64,000 nucleotides of DNA from Bog-473 sp963838835 (lineage in GTDB: Bacteria; Actinomycetota; Acidimicrobiia; Acidimicrobiales; RAAP-2): the NCBI GenBank assembly GCA_963838835.1, contig CAWITA010000023.1, forward strand, positions 496,001-560,000, in the 5' to 3' direction. The stretch's first letter is position 1; the number at the start of each line of letters is the position of its first letter. The position numbers were made by a program, and so were the translations under genes. Below are positions 48,064 through 57,882 of this stretch, piece after piece. The notes beneath the pieces were generated by a model. The model did not search any database. It worked only from the letters and a program-made list of their open reading frames with translations, and had not been told where the DNA came from.

Positions 48064-48753
48064 TCACCTCGTCTTCTCCTTTTCTTCTTGTCCTTCTAAT
48101 TGTTGTCCTTTTCTTCCGCTTCCTGCTCCTCCGGCCCCGACGGCGGCCCCCACCGACGGCCGGGCGGGCCGCTCGATCTCACGTCCGGCCTCCAGCTCGC
48201 CGAGCGCCCAGGCCACCGTGGCCGGGTACAAGGTGCGCTCGACCACCTTGATCCGTTCGTGCAGGGTCTCCTCGGTGTCACCGGGCAGTACCGGGACCAC
48301 CTCCTGCGCCAGGATCGGCCCGGCGTCCATCTCCAGGGTGGCCAGGTGCACCGTACAGCCGGTCTCGGGCACCCCGGCCGCCAGGGCGTCGCGCACCCCG
48401 TGCCAGCCCGGGAACGCCGGGAGCAGGGCCGGGTGCGTGTTCAGGATGCGGTTCGGGAATGCGGAGTGGATGGCTTCGGTCAACACCGTGCCGAAGCCGG
48501 CCATAGCCAACAGGTCGACCTGGTGCGCCACGAGGGTGGCCGCCACGGTGGTGGTGAAGCCCTCTCGGTCGAATCCAGGTCTGAAGCCCCCGTACGAGGC
48601 CCGGTCGACCAGCTCGGCGACGACACCGTGCTGCTCGGCCAGGCCCAGGGCGGCACAGGGCCGGTCCGACAGGACGACACTGACCGGGAGGCCCGCCTCG
48701 AACATTGCCCGCAGGATCGTCCCGGAACCCGAAACGAGGACCGCGAGACGCAC
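48064..48753 (-). CDS. purN: Phosphoribosylglycinamide formyltransferase
   Basis: A 229-residue GAR transformylase using 10-formyl-THF. Active-site elements are ILNTHPALLPAFPGWHG (Asn and His) and GCTVHLATLEMDAGPIL (Asp). The last ~35 residues are an added Gly/Ala then Gln/Glu/Lys-rich tail encoded by AT-richer, purine-rich DNA unlike the rest, perhaps a run-on end. It is 7 bases before purH on the same strand. Confidence 0.92.
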   Translation of the reverse strand: MRLAVLVSGSGTILRAMFEAGLPVSVVLSDRPCAALGLAEQHGVVAELVDRASYGGFRPGFDREGFTTTVAATLVAHQVDLLAMAGFGTVLTEAIHSAFPNRILNTHPALLPAFPGWHGVRDALAAGVPETGCTVHLATLEMDAGPILAQEVVPVLPGDTEETLHERIKVVERTLYPATVAWALGELEAGREIERPARPSVGAAVGAGGAGSGRKGQQLEGQEEKEKTR

Positions 48754-48801
48754 GGAGTCAATCTAATGCGTGGCCGATTGACCCTGGGTGGTCGACTGAG
48801 G

Positions 48802-49528
48802 CTACGAGCCGGTCACCTTGACGATCCAGGTACAGGCTGCGGGGGCTTGCACCACAAGCGTCTGCGTCCCGATGCTGGACTGCGTCGTGACCGACTGTCC
48901 TGACGGCCCGGTCTCGCTGATGGCGGGCGTTCCCGTGGGAGCCGACCCGGCCGGACCCACGAACACCTGGAACGACGGACCAGCGGCTGGGGCAGGCGAG
49001 CATCTGAAGGCCCAGCCGATATTCCATGAGGCGGCCGTCGTCGTAAACGCGGTGCTGGTCCAGTTGCCCTGTTGCTGTGGCGAGAGGAGAAGGACGCGGG
49101 CGGGTCCGGCTGCGGCCGTCGACGATGTCGACGTTGTGGTGGATGTGGTCGTGGAACCGCCGGCGGCCGAGGTCGTCGTGGACTCGCCCCCTGCGGTGGA
49201 CTTCGTGGATCCGCCGGCGGCGGTGGTCGTGGTGGCGGAGCTGCCTCCGGGGGCGGTCGTGGTCGTGGCCGTGCTGCCTGCGGCGGACGAGCCGGACGAC
49301 GACGAGTTCTCAGGAGGGAGGGTGCCAGAGGTCGTGCTGCTGGTGCTCGGCGCGCCGCCGCCCGTGTCCCCGTTGATCCACATCCCGAAGACCGCCGCGA
49401 GCAAGAATGGCGGTCAAGAGCTGCCAGGTCTTCCAGGATCGTCGCTCCTTGAGCTTGAGCTCGCCTGGCTCGGGCGTGCCGTCCGAGGACGCCAATGGCG
49501 CGCCACCGTTGCCCACTGTCGTTGTCAC
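48802..49528 (-). CDS. Secreted Thr/Ser-rich surface protein (one +1 frameshift)
   Basis: A 241-residue protein after correction. A short cytoplasmic head (MTTTVGNGGAPLASSDG) is followed by a membrane helix (WKTWQLLTAI-LLAAVFGMWI). About 75 residues of Thr/Ser/Gly-rich spacer come next, then a compact C-terminal beta-type domain ending ACTWIVKVTGS. The frame breaks in the helix near 49397-49404; removing one base restores it (242 codons). GTG 49528 is the start. It is the gene after the exosortase, 33 bases downstream, so it may belong with that system. No family is recognised. Confidence 0.7.
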
Positions 49529-49561
49529 CGACCTCGCCTCGAAGATAAGCAGCCCATTGGC

Positions 49562-51391
49562 TCAGGTCGAGATCCCGTTTGACCCGGCATTGGCGACGGT
49601 TGAGCGGGATGACTGGGCATAGAGGAGCTGATCGGCAAAGGCGACCAGGAAGTTGCGGTTATTGATGAGTGCGCGATCTGGTTCGTTCGAGGCATTCAAC
49701 GAACCGCCGATGTTGTGAACGGAGTCCGCTGTCGTTAGTCCACGTACCACGACGCCCTGACCTGAGTTCTGGACGTAGAGCACAACCCGCTCGTAGTTCG
49801 TTCCTCCGGTGTCCATCTTCACCGGCACGATCCAGTAAACGATCGACCAGCTGCCGAACTGCTGCGATGTATAAGACATCGCCTGGCCGGTGATTCCACC
49901 GACGAGGGACACCTGCGTTATGTCGGCAAGCGCATAGCCGTGGAACGTGTAACAGGCTTGAACGCCGAAAGCGGAGAAGCTGGAAAGATCGGGAGTATTG
50001 ATCACGTCGGCCACCACTTCGTCGTGGGTGGCAAGAGGGCCGCTTCCCTCGGACCGCATGACATAGCGATTCCATATCGAGGTGTCTCCGAATAGCGGTT
50101 TCGCCCATCCATAGGTGGTGTCATATTTCGCCGACCAACCCCGCGGTGCCACCGGGCCTTGGATGTAGGCTGTCAGTTTCGCCTCGCCCGAAACTCCCGC
50201 CACAAGGTTGTAGGCATTGAGTTCGACATCACTGATTCCGATGAAAAGGGCGGCCACCACCACGGCCACGACGGCTACGTACACCTTGGGCACTGCGAGC
50301 GTCATCTTGCGCTTCTGCGATTCTGTGGAAGAGCCGAAAGAAGGGACGGAGGCGGTGCCGTTGGGCGGCGTCGGAGGTCCGGACGACGGATCGATCGTCC
50401 CGTAAATGTGCATTCCGAGGGGGCGAATCAACAAGACCATGACGAGCACACCCACGCAGAACAGCACGAGGCCGATGAAGGGATGGAAGACGTTGAGAGC
50501 GATGGATTCTCCCCACTCCTTTCCGGCGAAAAAGATGAAGGTGATACGACCGAGGTTGAGCGCAAACAGGAGAATCATTCCGCCGGCGAGCCAGAGAACC
50601 TTGCGCACGATGGGACCGCGGACGACTGCGGCGAAGGCCGAGCCGACCAGCAGGAATCCGACCACGCCGTTCACACCCGAGCATGCAGACACGATGCTGA
50701 GCGTGAAAGTCGTGCCGTGGTGGTTGACCGTGAACAGGGCGTTATCAGATGAAACGGTCGGCGTGGCGAGGTGAGTCCACTGGGCGATCTTCTCCATGGC
50801 CACGAGGGTCACGTCAGTGAAAGCGTTCAGTACTCCCAGTAGGTACTTCTCGTAGGGATAGGGCCACGCCAGGAACAGGAAGGCGATCGCCAGCTTCTGA
50901 CGCCACAGGACTCGGCACCCAAAGATGATGGCCACCGCGCCCGCAACGAAGATTGGAAGTGAGACGAGGTCCATTCGGTAGAACCAGTACAGGGCCGACA
51001 TGCGGGCAGGCAAGAATTCATTGATGGCCACGGCGGTAAGGATCAGTGGGATCCCGATCGCGTAGTCCACTTGTCGGTCGTGGATCGGTGGCTCAGGTTT
51101 GAGGGGTCGGGAACGCACGGCGGCCAGGGCGAGCGCGATAGCCGGCACCAGGCTGATATAGGCAAGCGGCGTCTGCTGGTCGACAGTCTGCAGCAGCGTG
51201 CTCAATGAGTAGTTGTAGGCGATCAGGACAGCGGCGAGCAGCACACCCACTTGGATCCGCGTTCGAGTGGTCTGAGATGCGTCAGTCCAGCGCCGCTGCC
51301 ACTTTTCTTGCCAACTCTTGCACTTGTCCCTCCAATTTTTGATCGTGGAGCCTCGGGGGGTAGGCGTAGGGACATACAGCGTTTCGGTCAT
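49562..51391 (-). CDS. Exosortase/archaeosortase-family protein with extra C-terminal domain
   Basis: A 609-residue protein. The membrane part (about 45-345) has eight or more helices and the exosortase triad: Cys237 in VSACSGVNGVVGF, Arg282 in LNLGRITFIFF and His303 in NVFHPFIGLV. These enzymes cleave and transfer C-terminal sorting signals. A further helix (about 385-405) leads into an extracytoplasmic C-terminal region of about 200 residues (PRGWSAKYDTTYG; YTFHGYALADITQVSL). This resembles the EpsI-type domain often encoded beside exosortases. That match is inference. It follows pstB by 58 bases; ATG 51391 is preferred over a TTG at 51436. Confidence 0.83.
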   Translation of the reverse strand: MTETLYVPTPTPRGSTIKNWRDKCKSWQEKWQRRWTDASQTTRTRIQVGVLLAAVLIAYNYSLSTLLQTVDQQTPLAYISLVPAIALALAAVRSRPLKPEPPIHDRQVDYAIGIPLILTAVAINEFLPARMSALYWFYRMDLVSLPIFVAGAVAIIFGCRVLWRQKLAIAFLFLAWPYPYEKYLLGVLNAFTDVTLVAMEKIAQWTHLATPTVSSDNALFTVNHHGTTFTLSIVSACSGVNGVVGFLLVGSAFAAVVRGPIVRKVLWLAGGMILLFALNLGRITFIFFAGKEWGESIALNVFHPFIGLVLFCVGVLVMVLLIRPLGMHIYGTIDPSSGPPTPPNGTASVPSFGSSTESQKRKMTLAVPKVYVAVVAVVVAALFIGISDVELNAYNLVAGVSGEAKLTAYIQGPVAPRGWSAKYDTTYGWAKPLFGDTSIWNRYVMRSEGSGPLATHDEVVADVINTPDLSSFSAFGVQACYTFHGYALADITQVSLVGGITGQAMSYTSQQFGSWSIVYWIVPVKMDTGGTNYERVVLYVQNSGQGVVVRGLTTADSVHNIGGSLNASNEPDRALINNRNFLVAFADQLLYAQSSRSTVANAGSNGIST

Positions 51392-51449
51392 GGACGTGCC
51401 CACCGTCCGGCTTGCTTGGCCTCTTTCTCCCGACAAATTGGACGAACAC

Positions 51450-52296
51450 TCATCCGAAGCGACCGTTCACGTAGTCCGCAGTCCTCGGATCACGAGGATC
51501 GCTGAACAATTGTTCCGTCGGGCCTGCCTCGACGATGTGCCCCGGAGCCCCCTCGCTGTCAACCAAGAACAGCGCACAATTGCTCGGAGACCCGTTGAGC
51601 CTGTTGCATGTTGTGGGTGACGATGACGATGGTGAGCTCGTGGCAGAGCTCCCTGATCGTGTCCTCGATTACACCCGTCGAGATGGGATCCAGCGCCGAG
51701 CACGGCTCGTCCATGAGGAGCACCTTGGGCCGGACGGCCAGCGCCCGGGCGATGCACAGACGCTGCTGTTGACCGCCCGAAAGAGCCACACCGGCCTCGT
51801 TGAGGCGACTCCGGGCTTCCCGCCACAGCCCGGCCCGTTCCAGGCACTCCTTGACCAGGGCATCGCGATTGGCCACCTTGGTTCCCGAGAGCCTCAGACC
51901 AGCGAGAACGTTCTGTGCGATCGTCATCGAAGGGAAGGGGTTCGGTCGTTGGAACACCATGCCGATCTTCAGCCGAGTCTCGGTGACCCGCAAGGCCGGC
52001 CCGTAGATATCCACACCGTCTAGGCTGACGGATCCGGAAAGGGCTGCCGACGGCACGAGCTCGTGCATCCGGTTCAGGATTCGTAGGAAGGTCGACTTCC
52101 CGCAGCCGGATGGGCCGATCAACGCCGTGACGTGGCCGGGTTCCATGGACAGGGAAATCCGCTCCAGCACCTTGTTCGAACCGAACCAAGCGCTCACGTT
52201 CGAGGCGTCCAGACGTGACTGCGACGACCTGGTGGCCGGCGCTCCAGATGGTGGTGCCGTGACTGGCACGCCAGACTGTGCCTCGGTGGTGGTCAT
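51450..52296 (-). CDS. pstB: Phosphate-type ABC transporter ATPase (one +1 frameshift)
   Basis: A PstB-family ATPase, 281 residues after correction. Walker A is GPSGCGKST, the Q-loop is VFQRPNPFPSMT, the signature LSGGQQQRL and Walker B VLLMDEP. The frame breaks at AATT near 51579-51582, after RVSEQ. Dropping one base yields ALFLVDSEGAPGHIVEAGP and the PstB-typical ending DYVNGRFG, with total length 282 codons. It energises import by PstC/PstA. Its ATG overlaps the previous gene's TGA. Confidence 0.87.
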
Positions 52297-53868
52297 GGTC
52301 CCGCCCCGCGTCGGCGCAATCGTCTCGATCGCCTTCGCCCAAGGGCGCCGAGTCCCGCCAAGGGCACCCCCACGCCGAGTAGCGGAGCCACGTCCGCTCC
52401 GGTGGTGGCAAGACTGGATGCTCCGGCGCCGCTGTTGCCGGCACCACCTGTATTCCCGACTCCTGCGCCGCTCGTGGACACCGGCGCAGCATTCGAAGAT
52501 GCCGACGCAACCGTCGTCGAGGTAGAAGTGGTCGGGGATCCGCTGGCTGAGTCAGTGGAGGCCGTCGACGCAGAGGTGGCGGCTTCGTCATCCAGCTCCG
52601 TCGCCACCTTGAGATCAGCGGCCACCATCGCTCGGCGTCGGGGGAGCCGATCCCAAGGTCTCCTCGTCCGACGTTGCCACCGGTCCCACGACGAACCGGA
52701 TGTACTGGGCCACTTTCTGGGCCTTGGCGGCCGTCAGACCCGACGTCGGCACGACCAGGTAGCTCTCTACCATCATGTAGTTGTTATACGCAGTAGCGTT
52801 GTTCGGGTTGGCTGCAAATGTCACCAAGTTTGTAGCTGGGTCCATGGAAGCATCTTCTTCGGCCGACGCCGCCGCGGATTCACTCGGAGGTACGAACTTG
52901 CCCGCCGCGTTCTGAATGGCTGCAGTTGGAATGTTCCACGGGGTCCCCTGCGGCGCGCTCGCCCACACCGAAGCGAGTGGGAACACGTCACCCAGGTTCC
53001 ACGAGCTGGCAGCCGATGGAGCATTTGTCTCCGCGTTGATGTTCAACTCTTTGCCGACTAGGCCGGCGTCGCCTCCAACAAACGCATGGACTCCGTGAAA
53101 GGGCCACGTCTCCGAGGGAGTGTCACTCTTGGTGAGTGCGTCGCTCGCCGGGGTTGTTCAAAGCGTTGTCGAGCAGTTCCTTGGAGGTCGGGTTGCTGTC
53201 CAGACAGTGCCAACAGCGCGGTGTTCTCGGCCGATGGCTCGAGGGTGGATGCCTGAAAGATACCACCGTTGGGGATCGGCTGGCCGTTTGCCTGCGACAA
53301 ACGCGGATCGGACCAACCGGTCAGGCTAGATGGAAGCCCCTGATTCGGGGACACCGCCGAACTGGTGAGGTTGAAGGTGAAGAGCTGGCCTACCAGGGGT
53401 ACCGTCAAAGGGATGTTCTGGCAGAGCGAAGCAGTCGAGTTTCCCGTGAGTCCCGCCGGATTACAGACGGCCAGCGTTGCTACCGCGACTGGCGTGGCGG
53501 CAAACGGCACGTAGGCGAATGTCCGACCGTTGGCCGTCGCGGTCGCCGCTTCGCTCGAGGTCAGCGGGCGCTCGGAGACGACGAAGTCTGCGTCGAAGCT
53601 GTTCGGTCCGTTGCCGACGAAGTCACTGATGGCATTGTCGAGATTCGCGTCGGTGTACGACGGATTCAAAGGAGCAAGGCCGGTGTCTGCCTTCAGCAGT
53701 ACGTCTGTCACGGGTGTAAGGAAGGAGCCACCTTCGCCGACCAGCGACGTGGGATCGGTGGTCGTCCCCTCCGGCCGGGGTCGGAAGCGCGATCGCCAGC
53801 ATTGCCAGTGCCACACAGCTCACACCGAGCAACCCGCCGAAGCGCCGGCCAGACAACCAGCCGGTCAT
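52293..53868 (-). CDS. PstS-like binding protein with LATTG sorting tail (four +1 frameshifts)
   Basis: A 523-residue secreted protein once four extra bases are removed. The signal peptide is MTGWLSGRRFGGLLGVSCVA. Binding-protein segments are VVSERPLTSSEAAT, YVPFAATPVAVATLAVC and LTGWSDPRLSQANG. It ends SLATTG, a hydrophobic stretch and an Arg-rich tail: a class-E-sortase-like signal. Frame breaks lie near 53770, 53204, 53144 and 52632. Correcting all four gives exactly 524 codons. Both ends overlap neighbours as ATGA. The fold is a divergent PBP, so the ligand is uncertain. Confidence 0.72.
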
Positions 53869-55598
53869 CGAGATCCTCGGGTTTGGCGGTAAGTCTGCAG
53901 CCGCCGACGGCCGATCCATCCGGCGCCAAGAAGCAACACGCCGATGCCGATCAGCGGCAGTGGATCACTTCCTGTTTGGGCCATGGAGGTCGTTCCCGTG
54001 AGCGCGACGGTGGGATCAACACCACCTGCGCCGCCCGACCCCGAGCCGCCCGACCCCGAGCTACCGCTCCCCGTCCTTACGCCGGCAGCCAACGCCGCCG
54101 TCGCGCCCTTGCCCTCGGCCGTGTTGCCGTTGACGGTGGTGATTGGCGTTTCCCCGGGCGGTGCCGGGGGAGCCGCACCGTTGGTCACGCCACAGGTGGG
54201 GGTCGTTTGGCCGGCCTGGACTTCGCTGGGTGTGAGGTCGCCGCACGCATAGGCTTGACTTTCTGCCGCTGTGGGGTCGACTGCGCCGGGAACATTGGCG
54301 ATGACCTGGTCGATGCCGTAGCGCTCGAGGGAAAGTCCCAGACTGGCGTATCCGAACTTGGGTGCTACCTGCTGACCCAGGGTGAGCACGTAGTTCACGA
54401 ACTGGCTCATCGTGTCCCCCTTGGCGCTGGACCACCCCTTCGTCGGCGTCAGCAGGTAGCTGTAGGTCGACGGGTTGTACACGTTCGGACCCACTCCGTT
54501 GAAATCGAGTTGGTGCGTGCCGTTGGGCAGCTGTGTGGCGTAGGCCAGGGCTGAGGCAACGTCGACCGGCGTCGGCAAGGTGTATTTGCCACTCGCATTC
54601 TGAACCTCGGCAACTGCCTTGGCCGGGTTAGACCCCGTGAACCCGGAGTCGTTGGCGTAGTTGACCTGCACCGCGCCGATGGCACCGGCATTGTTCACCA
54701 CGTTGGAAGCCACTGCCGATGTCGACTGCTCGTCGTAACCATTGCCTGGCGCCTCCCAGTTCGACCCAGGTGTCGTTGCTGAGATCGGGACACCACTGGG
54801 CGGCGCACCCAGCTCCGCCATGTTCTTGGCATACTGAGCCCAGACAGCGGGTTGCTCGTCGATGCAATACTCCTCCAGCACGAAGTTGGTCCCGGCGGGA
54901 TCGCTCTCAGTTATGGGTAAAACAGGAAGATTCGGCAGCGTGACGCTGGCATTGGCCCCGTTCTGCTTCAGCGCAGGGTCATCCCAGTTCTTTATCTGTC
55001 CGGTCAGGAGAAGGCACGCGGTATAACTGGTGAGCTGAAGCGTTTGACTGAGACCCGGGACGTTGTACATGAACGCCACACCCGCAGCAGTGATCGGAAC
55101 GAATTCGAAAGGAAACGACGGAGGGGTCGTTCCGACACTCGAGTTCACGTACCCGGTGTCACTGACCGCGTAGTCGACTGTTCCGTTGGTGAACTCGTAA
55201 CGCCCCTGGCCAGAGGAGCTCGGCGTGTAGCTAACGCTGATGCTGTAGGGCGACTGCCCGACTTCGTCTGCCCAGTTGGTCACCGCCGGGGACGCGAAGG
55301 ACGAGCCGTTCCCAGCGATGCTCGCCGCGGTGACGAATGATCGCTCGGGGGCGGCGGGTGGAGTTGCCGACGCTGTCGGCCACATGGTGGAGGTAGTGGT
55401 CGTCGAACTGGTCGTCGTCGAACCCCCGCTGCCGTCGGAGGGAGCGCCGCCGGCCGCCGCAGCTACGCCTGCCAGAGGGCCGATGACCGTCAGCGCACAC
55501 AGTGACGCCATACCGACGAGCGCAGCCCTCTTCCACCTTCTTGGCCGAGTGCCCTGCCGGGAACGGCCCTCGAGAGCGGAGGTCATCTGAGATTTCAC
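53865..55598 (-). CDS. PstS-like binding protein with LPxTG-like tail
   Basis: A 577-residue surface binding protein. A signal segment is followed by a PBP domain (about 85-440): SIAGNGSSFASPAVTNW, DYAVSDTGYVNSS, VAFMYNVPGL and GQIKNWDDPAL. A flexible Gly/Ser-rich linker then leads to SMAQTGSDPLPLIGIGVLLL and a basic tail. The phosphate-contact motif, usually RSDxSGTT, reads ESDPAGTN: the Arg and Ser are replaced. GTG 55598 is chosen because AAAGGAG lies about 10 bases upstream. Its TGA overlaps the next ATG. Confidence 0.83.
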   Translation of the reverse strand: MKSQMTSALEGRSRQGTRPRRWKRAALVGMASLCALTVIGPLAGVAAAAGGAPSDGSGGSTTTSSTTTTSTMWPTASATPPAAPERSFVTAASIAGNGSSFASPAVTNWADEVGQSPYSISVSYTPSSSGQGRYEFTNGTVDYAVSDTGYVNSSVGTTPPSFPFEFVPITAAGVAFMYNVPGLSQTLQLTSYTACLLLTGQIKNWDDPALKQNGANASVTLPNLPVLPITESDPAGTNFVLEEYCIDEQPAVWAQYAKNMAELGAPPSGVPISATTPGSNWEAPGNGYDEQSTSAVASNVVNNAGAIGAVQVNYANDSGFTGSNPAKAVAEVQNASGKYTLPTPVDVASALAYATQLPNGTHQLDFNGVGPNVYNPSTYSYLLTPTKGWSSAKGDTMSQFVNYVLTLGQQVAPKFGYASLGLSLERYGIDQVIANVPGAVDPTAAESQAYACGDLTPSEVQAGQTTPTCGVTNGAAPPAPPGETPITTVNGNTAEGKGATAALAAGVRTGSGSSGSGGSGSGGAGGVDPTVALTGTTSMAQTGSDPLPLIGIGVLLLGAGWIGRRRLQTYRQTRGSR

Positions 55599-55675
55599 GG
55601 GGGTTGGCTCCTTTGAGAGTTGGTGGCACGCACGAAGCAGGCGCTGGGGCGGGTGCTGCGGCTCACGAGGTCGCA

Positions 55676-56806
55676 TCACGCCTCGCTCGCAGATTGACGC
55701 CGACGCCGCAACCGAGAGGGTCGCTGTTTGGAAGATCTCGATCCGAGCACCCGGGCCAGGGTGAACAGAGTCAGGACCAGGGTCATCAGGACGAACGCCG
55801 CGCCCCACCCAACGGAGATCGCCTTCGCCGACGGCTGGAACACTTGCTCGTAGACCCGGAGTGGCAGGTCATCCTGGTTCCCGTGGAACGGGTTCCAGTT
55901 GTAGTGAGGACCTCCGCCCGCCGTGAACAACACTTCGGCCGTCTCGCCGGCGGTTCGGGCAACACCGAGAATGGCCGCGGTGATCAGACCGGCGCGCGCC
56001 GTGGGCAGAACGACACGAAGGGCGACCCGCCATTGTGGTGCGCCGATCGCCAGCGCTGCTTCTCGGAGTGAACCAGGCACGACCCTGATGACCTCGAGAG
56101 CTGCTCGGCAGCAGACCGGAAGCATCATGATCGAAAGGGTGCAAGCAGCGACGAAACCGGATTTTCCGTTCACGCCGTGAGGCACGACCCAGATGAGATA
56201 AACAAAGAGGCCCGCGATGATCGACGGGGTGCCGGTCATAGCATCCACGATGTTACGGACCAGGCGGGCGAGCACGCTGCGGGACTCAACCATGTAGGTG
56301 GCGGTAAGAAAGGCGATCGGCACCGAGATCATGGTGGCGATCGCAACTTGCTCCAAGGTGCCGACGATCGCTGCGCCCACCCCGTAGGCATCACCCGATT
56401 TGCCTCCCGTCATATCGTTGACGAGGAACTGCGGAAAGCTGGCGAACACCACCGGCGCACCCTTTGCCACGACATAGAAAACGACGGCGAGCAACGCCAC
56501 CAGGGCGATGACGGCACCCGTCCAAATGGCGACCGTGGCAAGGCGGTCCTTCATGATGAGAATGCCGTGGCGACGCCACACCAGGACGCCATAGATGACG
56601 TAGCCGACAACGGCCCAGCAGAAGACGAAGCCGAACCCAGCGAACGAGACGGCGGTCAGGCTGAAGACCAGCCAAACCAACGCCAGCGCGGCGATCGTGC
56701 TACCGACGAGATCCATCACGGTGTCTCGGTCCACGCGCCGACTCCGATTCGGACGATCGCGCTGGGCCTGCTCGGCGATCACCGGACGTGAGGAGAGGTC
56801 GGTCAT
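55676..56806 (-). CDS. pstA: Phosphate-type ABC permease PstA
   Basis: A 376-residue permease. The first ~90 residues hold an additional pair of helices, and the core has six with the permease loop EVIRVVPGSLREAALAIGAP. It pairs with PstC to form the channel. ATG 56806 overlaps the pstC TGA (ATGA). The C-terminal tail is very basic. The frame is intact. Confidence 0.9.
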   Translation of the reverse strand: MTDLSSRPVIAEQAQRDRPNRSRRVDRDTVMDLVGSTIAALALVWLVFSLTAVSFAGFGFVFCWAVVGYVIYGVLVWRRHGILIMKDRLATVAIWTGAVIALVALLAVVFYVVAKGAPVVFASFPQFLVNDMTGGKSGDAYGVGAAIVGTLEQVAIATMISVPIAFLTATYMVESRSVLARLVRNIVDAMTGTPSIIAGLFVYLIWVVPHGVNGKSGFVAACTLSIMMLPVCCRAALEVIRVVPGSLREAALAIGAPQWRVALRVVLPTARAGLITAAILGVARTAGETAEVLFTAGGGPHYNWNPFHGNQDDLPLRVYEQVFQPSAKAISVGWGAAFVLMTLVLTLFTLARVLGSRSSKQRPSRLRRRRQSASEA

Positions 56807-57792
56807 GTTGCCTGACCGATCGAACGACGTGCCACGAGCCGGCCGCCTAGGCTGAAGAGCAGGGTCGTGGCGAACAGCGTGAGCCCGGCGAGAGTCAGTT
56901 CGCTTTGACTGTGGATGTCGGAAACCGGAAACGTATCGGCGATCTGCTTGGCGATGTCCCCATTCCCCGGACCGAGGATGGCCTTGCTGACTTCGTTGTT
57001 GCTGGAAAGGACGAGCACCACCGCCATGGTCTCGCCCAAAGCACGGCTGATGCCCAGGAGCGCGCCGCCGATGACGCCGTTGCGAGAAAAGGGCAGGATG
57101 ACGTCGGTAATGGTCCCCCATCGCGTCCCCCCCAATCCGAGCGCCGCTTCACACGCGTCCCGAGGAGCTTGCGCCATGACCTCCCGGCTGACCGAGGCCA
57201 CGACTGGAATGATCATGATGGCCACGATGAGGCCGCACACGAAGACCGAATCGGCGTAGTTGCCCGGCTCTGACGTACGGAAGATGGGGATGAAACCGAG
57301 ATGCTCTGCGATCCAGGCGACCGGCGCGTGCACATAAGTGTTCAACGCCTCCAGGCCCCAGAATCCGAAGACGATGCTCGGCACCACGGCCAGCAGATCG
57401 ACCAGCCCGGTCAGCCATCCATGGAGCCGGGGAGGGGCGTATTCGTTGATCATCAAGGCGATCGACAACGCGATGGGAAGAGCAACGGTGATGGCGATGA
57501 CCGCAATGAGCACTGAGCCGACGAGGATGCCCAGCACCCCCGGGTGGATCGGGGTGGACCACACCGTCCCGGTAAAGAAGTCCAACTTGAATGTCTTCAG
57601 TGCCCACCAGCTGTGCACGGCCAGGAAGGCGAGGATCGAGAGGAAAATGACGAGCACGATCGCCCCGCTGGTCGCCAAGAGAGCGCGGAAGGCACGATCC
57701 ATGCCGGTCAAGCTGTGCTTGAGTACCAGCGGGGTCTCGTCGACCGACTCTGCGTCCACCAGGGCCTCGGGTGGCGTGGCAAGCGTCACCAT
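56803..57792 (-). CDS. pstC: Phosphate-type ABC permease PstC
   Basis: A 329-residue permease with six helices. The EAA loop is ACEAALGLGGTRWGTITDV, and GISRALGETMAVVLVLSSN is the family segment in the next helix. It starts the transporter part of the cluster, 90 bases downstream of the large adhesin gene. It is translationally coupled to pstA. Confidence 0.9.
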   Translation of the reverse strand: MVTLATPPEALVDAESVDETPLVLKHSLTGMDRAFRALLATSGAIVLVIFLSILAFLAVHSWWALKTFKLDFFTGTVWSTPIHPGVLGILVGSVLIAVIAITVALPIALSIALMINEYAPPRLHGWLTGLVDLLAVVPSIVFGFWGLEALNTYVHAPVAWIAEHLGFIPIFRTSEPGNYADSVFVCGLIVAIMIIPVVASVSREVMAQAPRDACEAALGLGGTRWGTITDVILPFSRNGVIGGALLGISRALGETMAVVLVLSSNNEVSKAILGPGNGDIAKQIADTFPVSDIHSQSELTLAGLTLFATTLLFSLGGRLVARRSIGQAT

Positions 57793-57882
57793 GGGGCGTG
57801 CCTCACTGTCAGCCCCGGGTACGTCACGTCCTGAAAGAGATCGATCAGGGTAACCCCGCCACGCAACGTCACGCTCACCTCG

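Noticed and set aside
51467..52591. Minus-strand ORF of 374 codons overlapping pstB
   Set aside because: Off-frame relative to the Walker motifs; the true PstB C-terminus lies in the third frame after removing one base.
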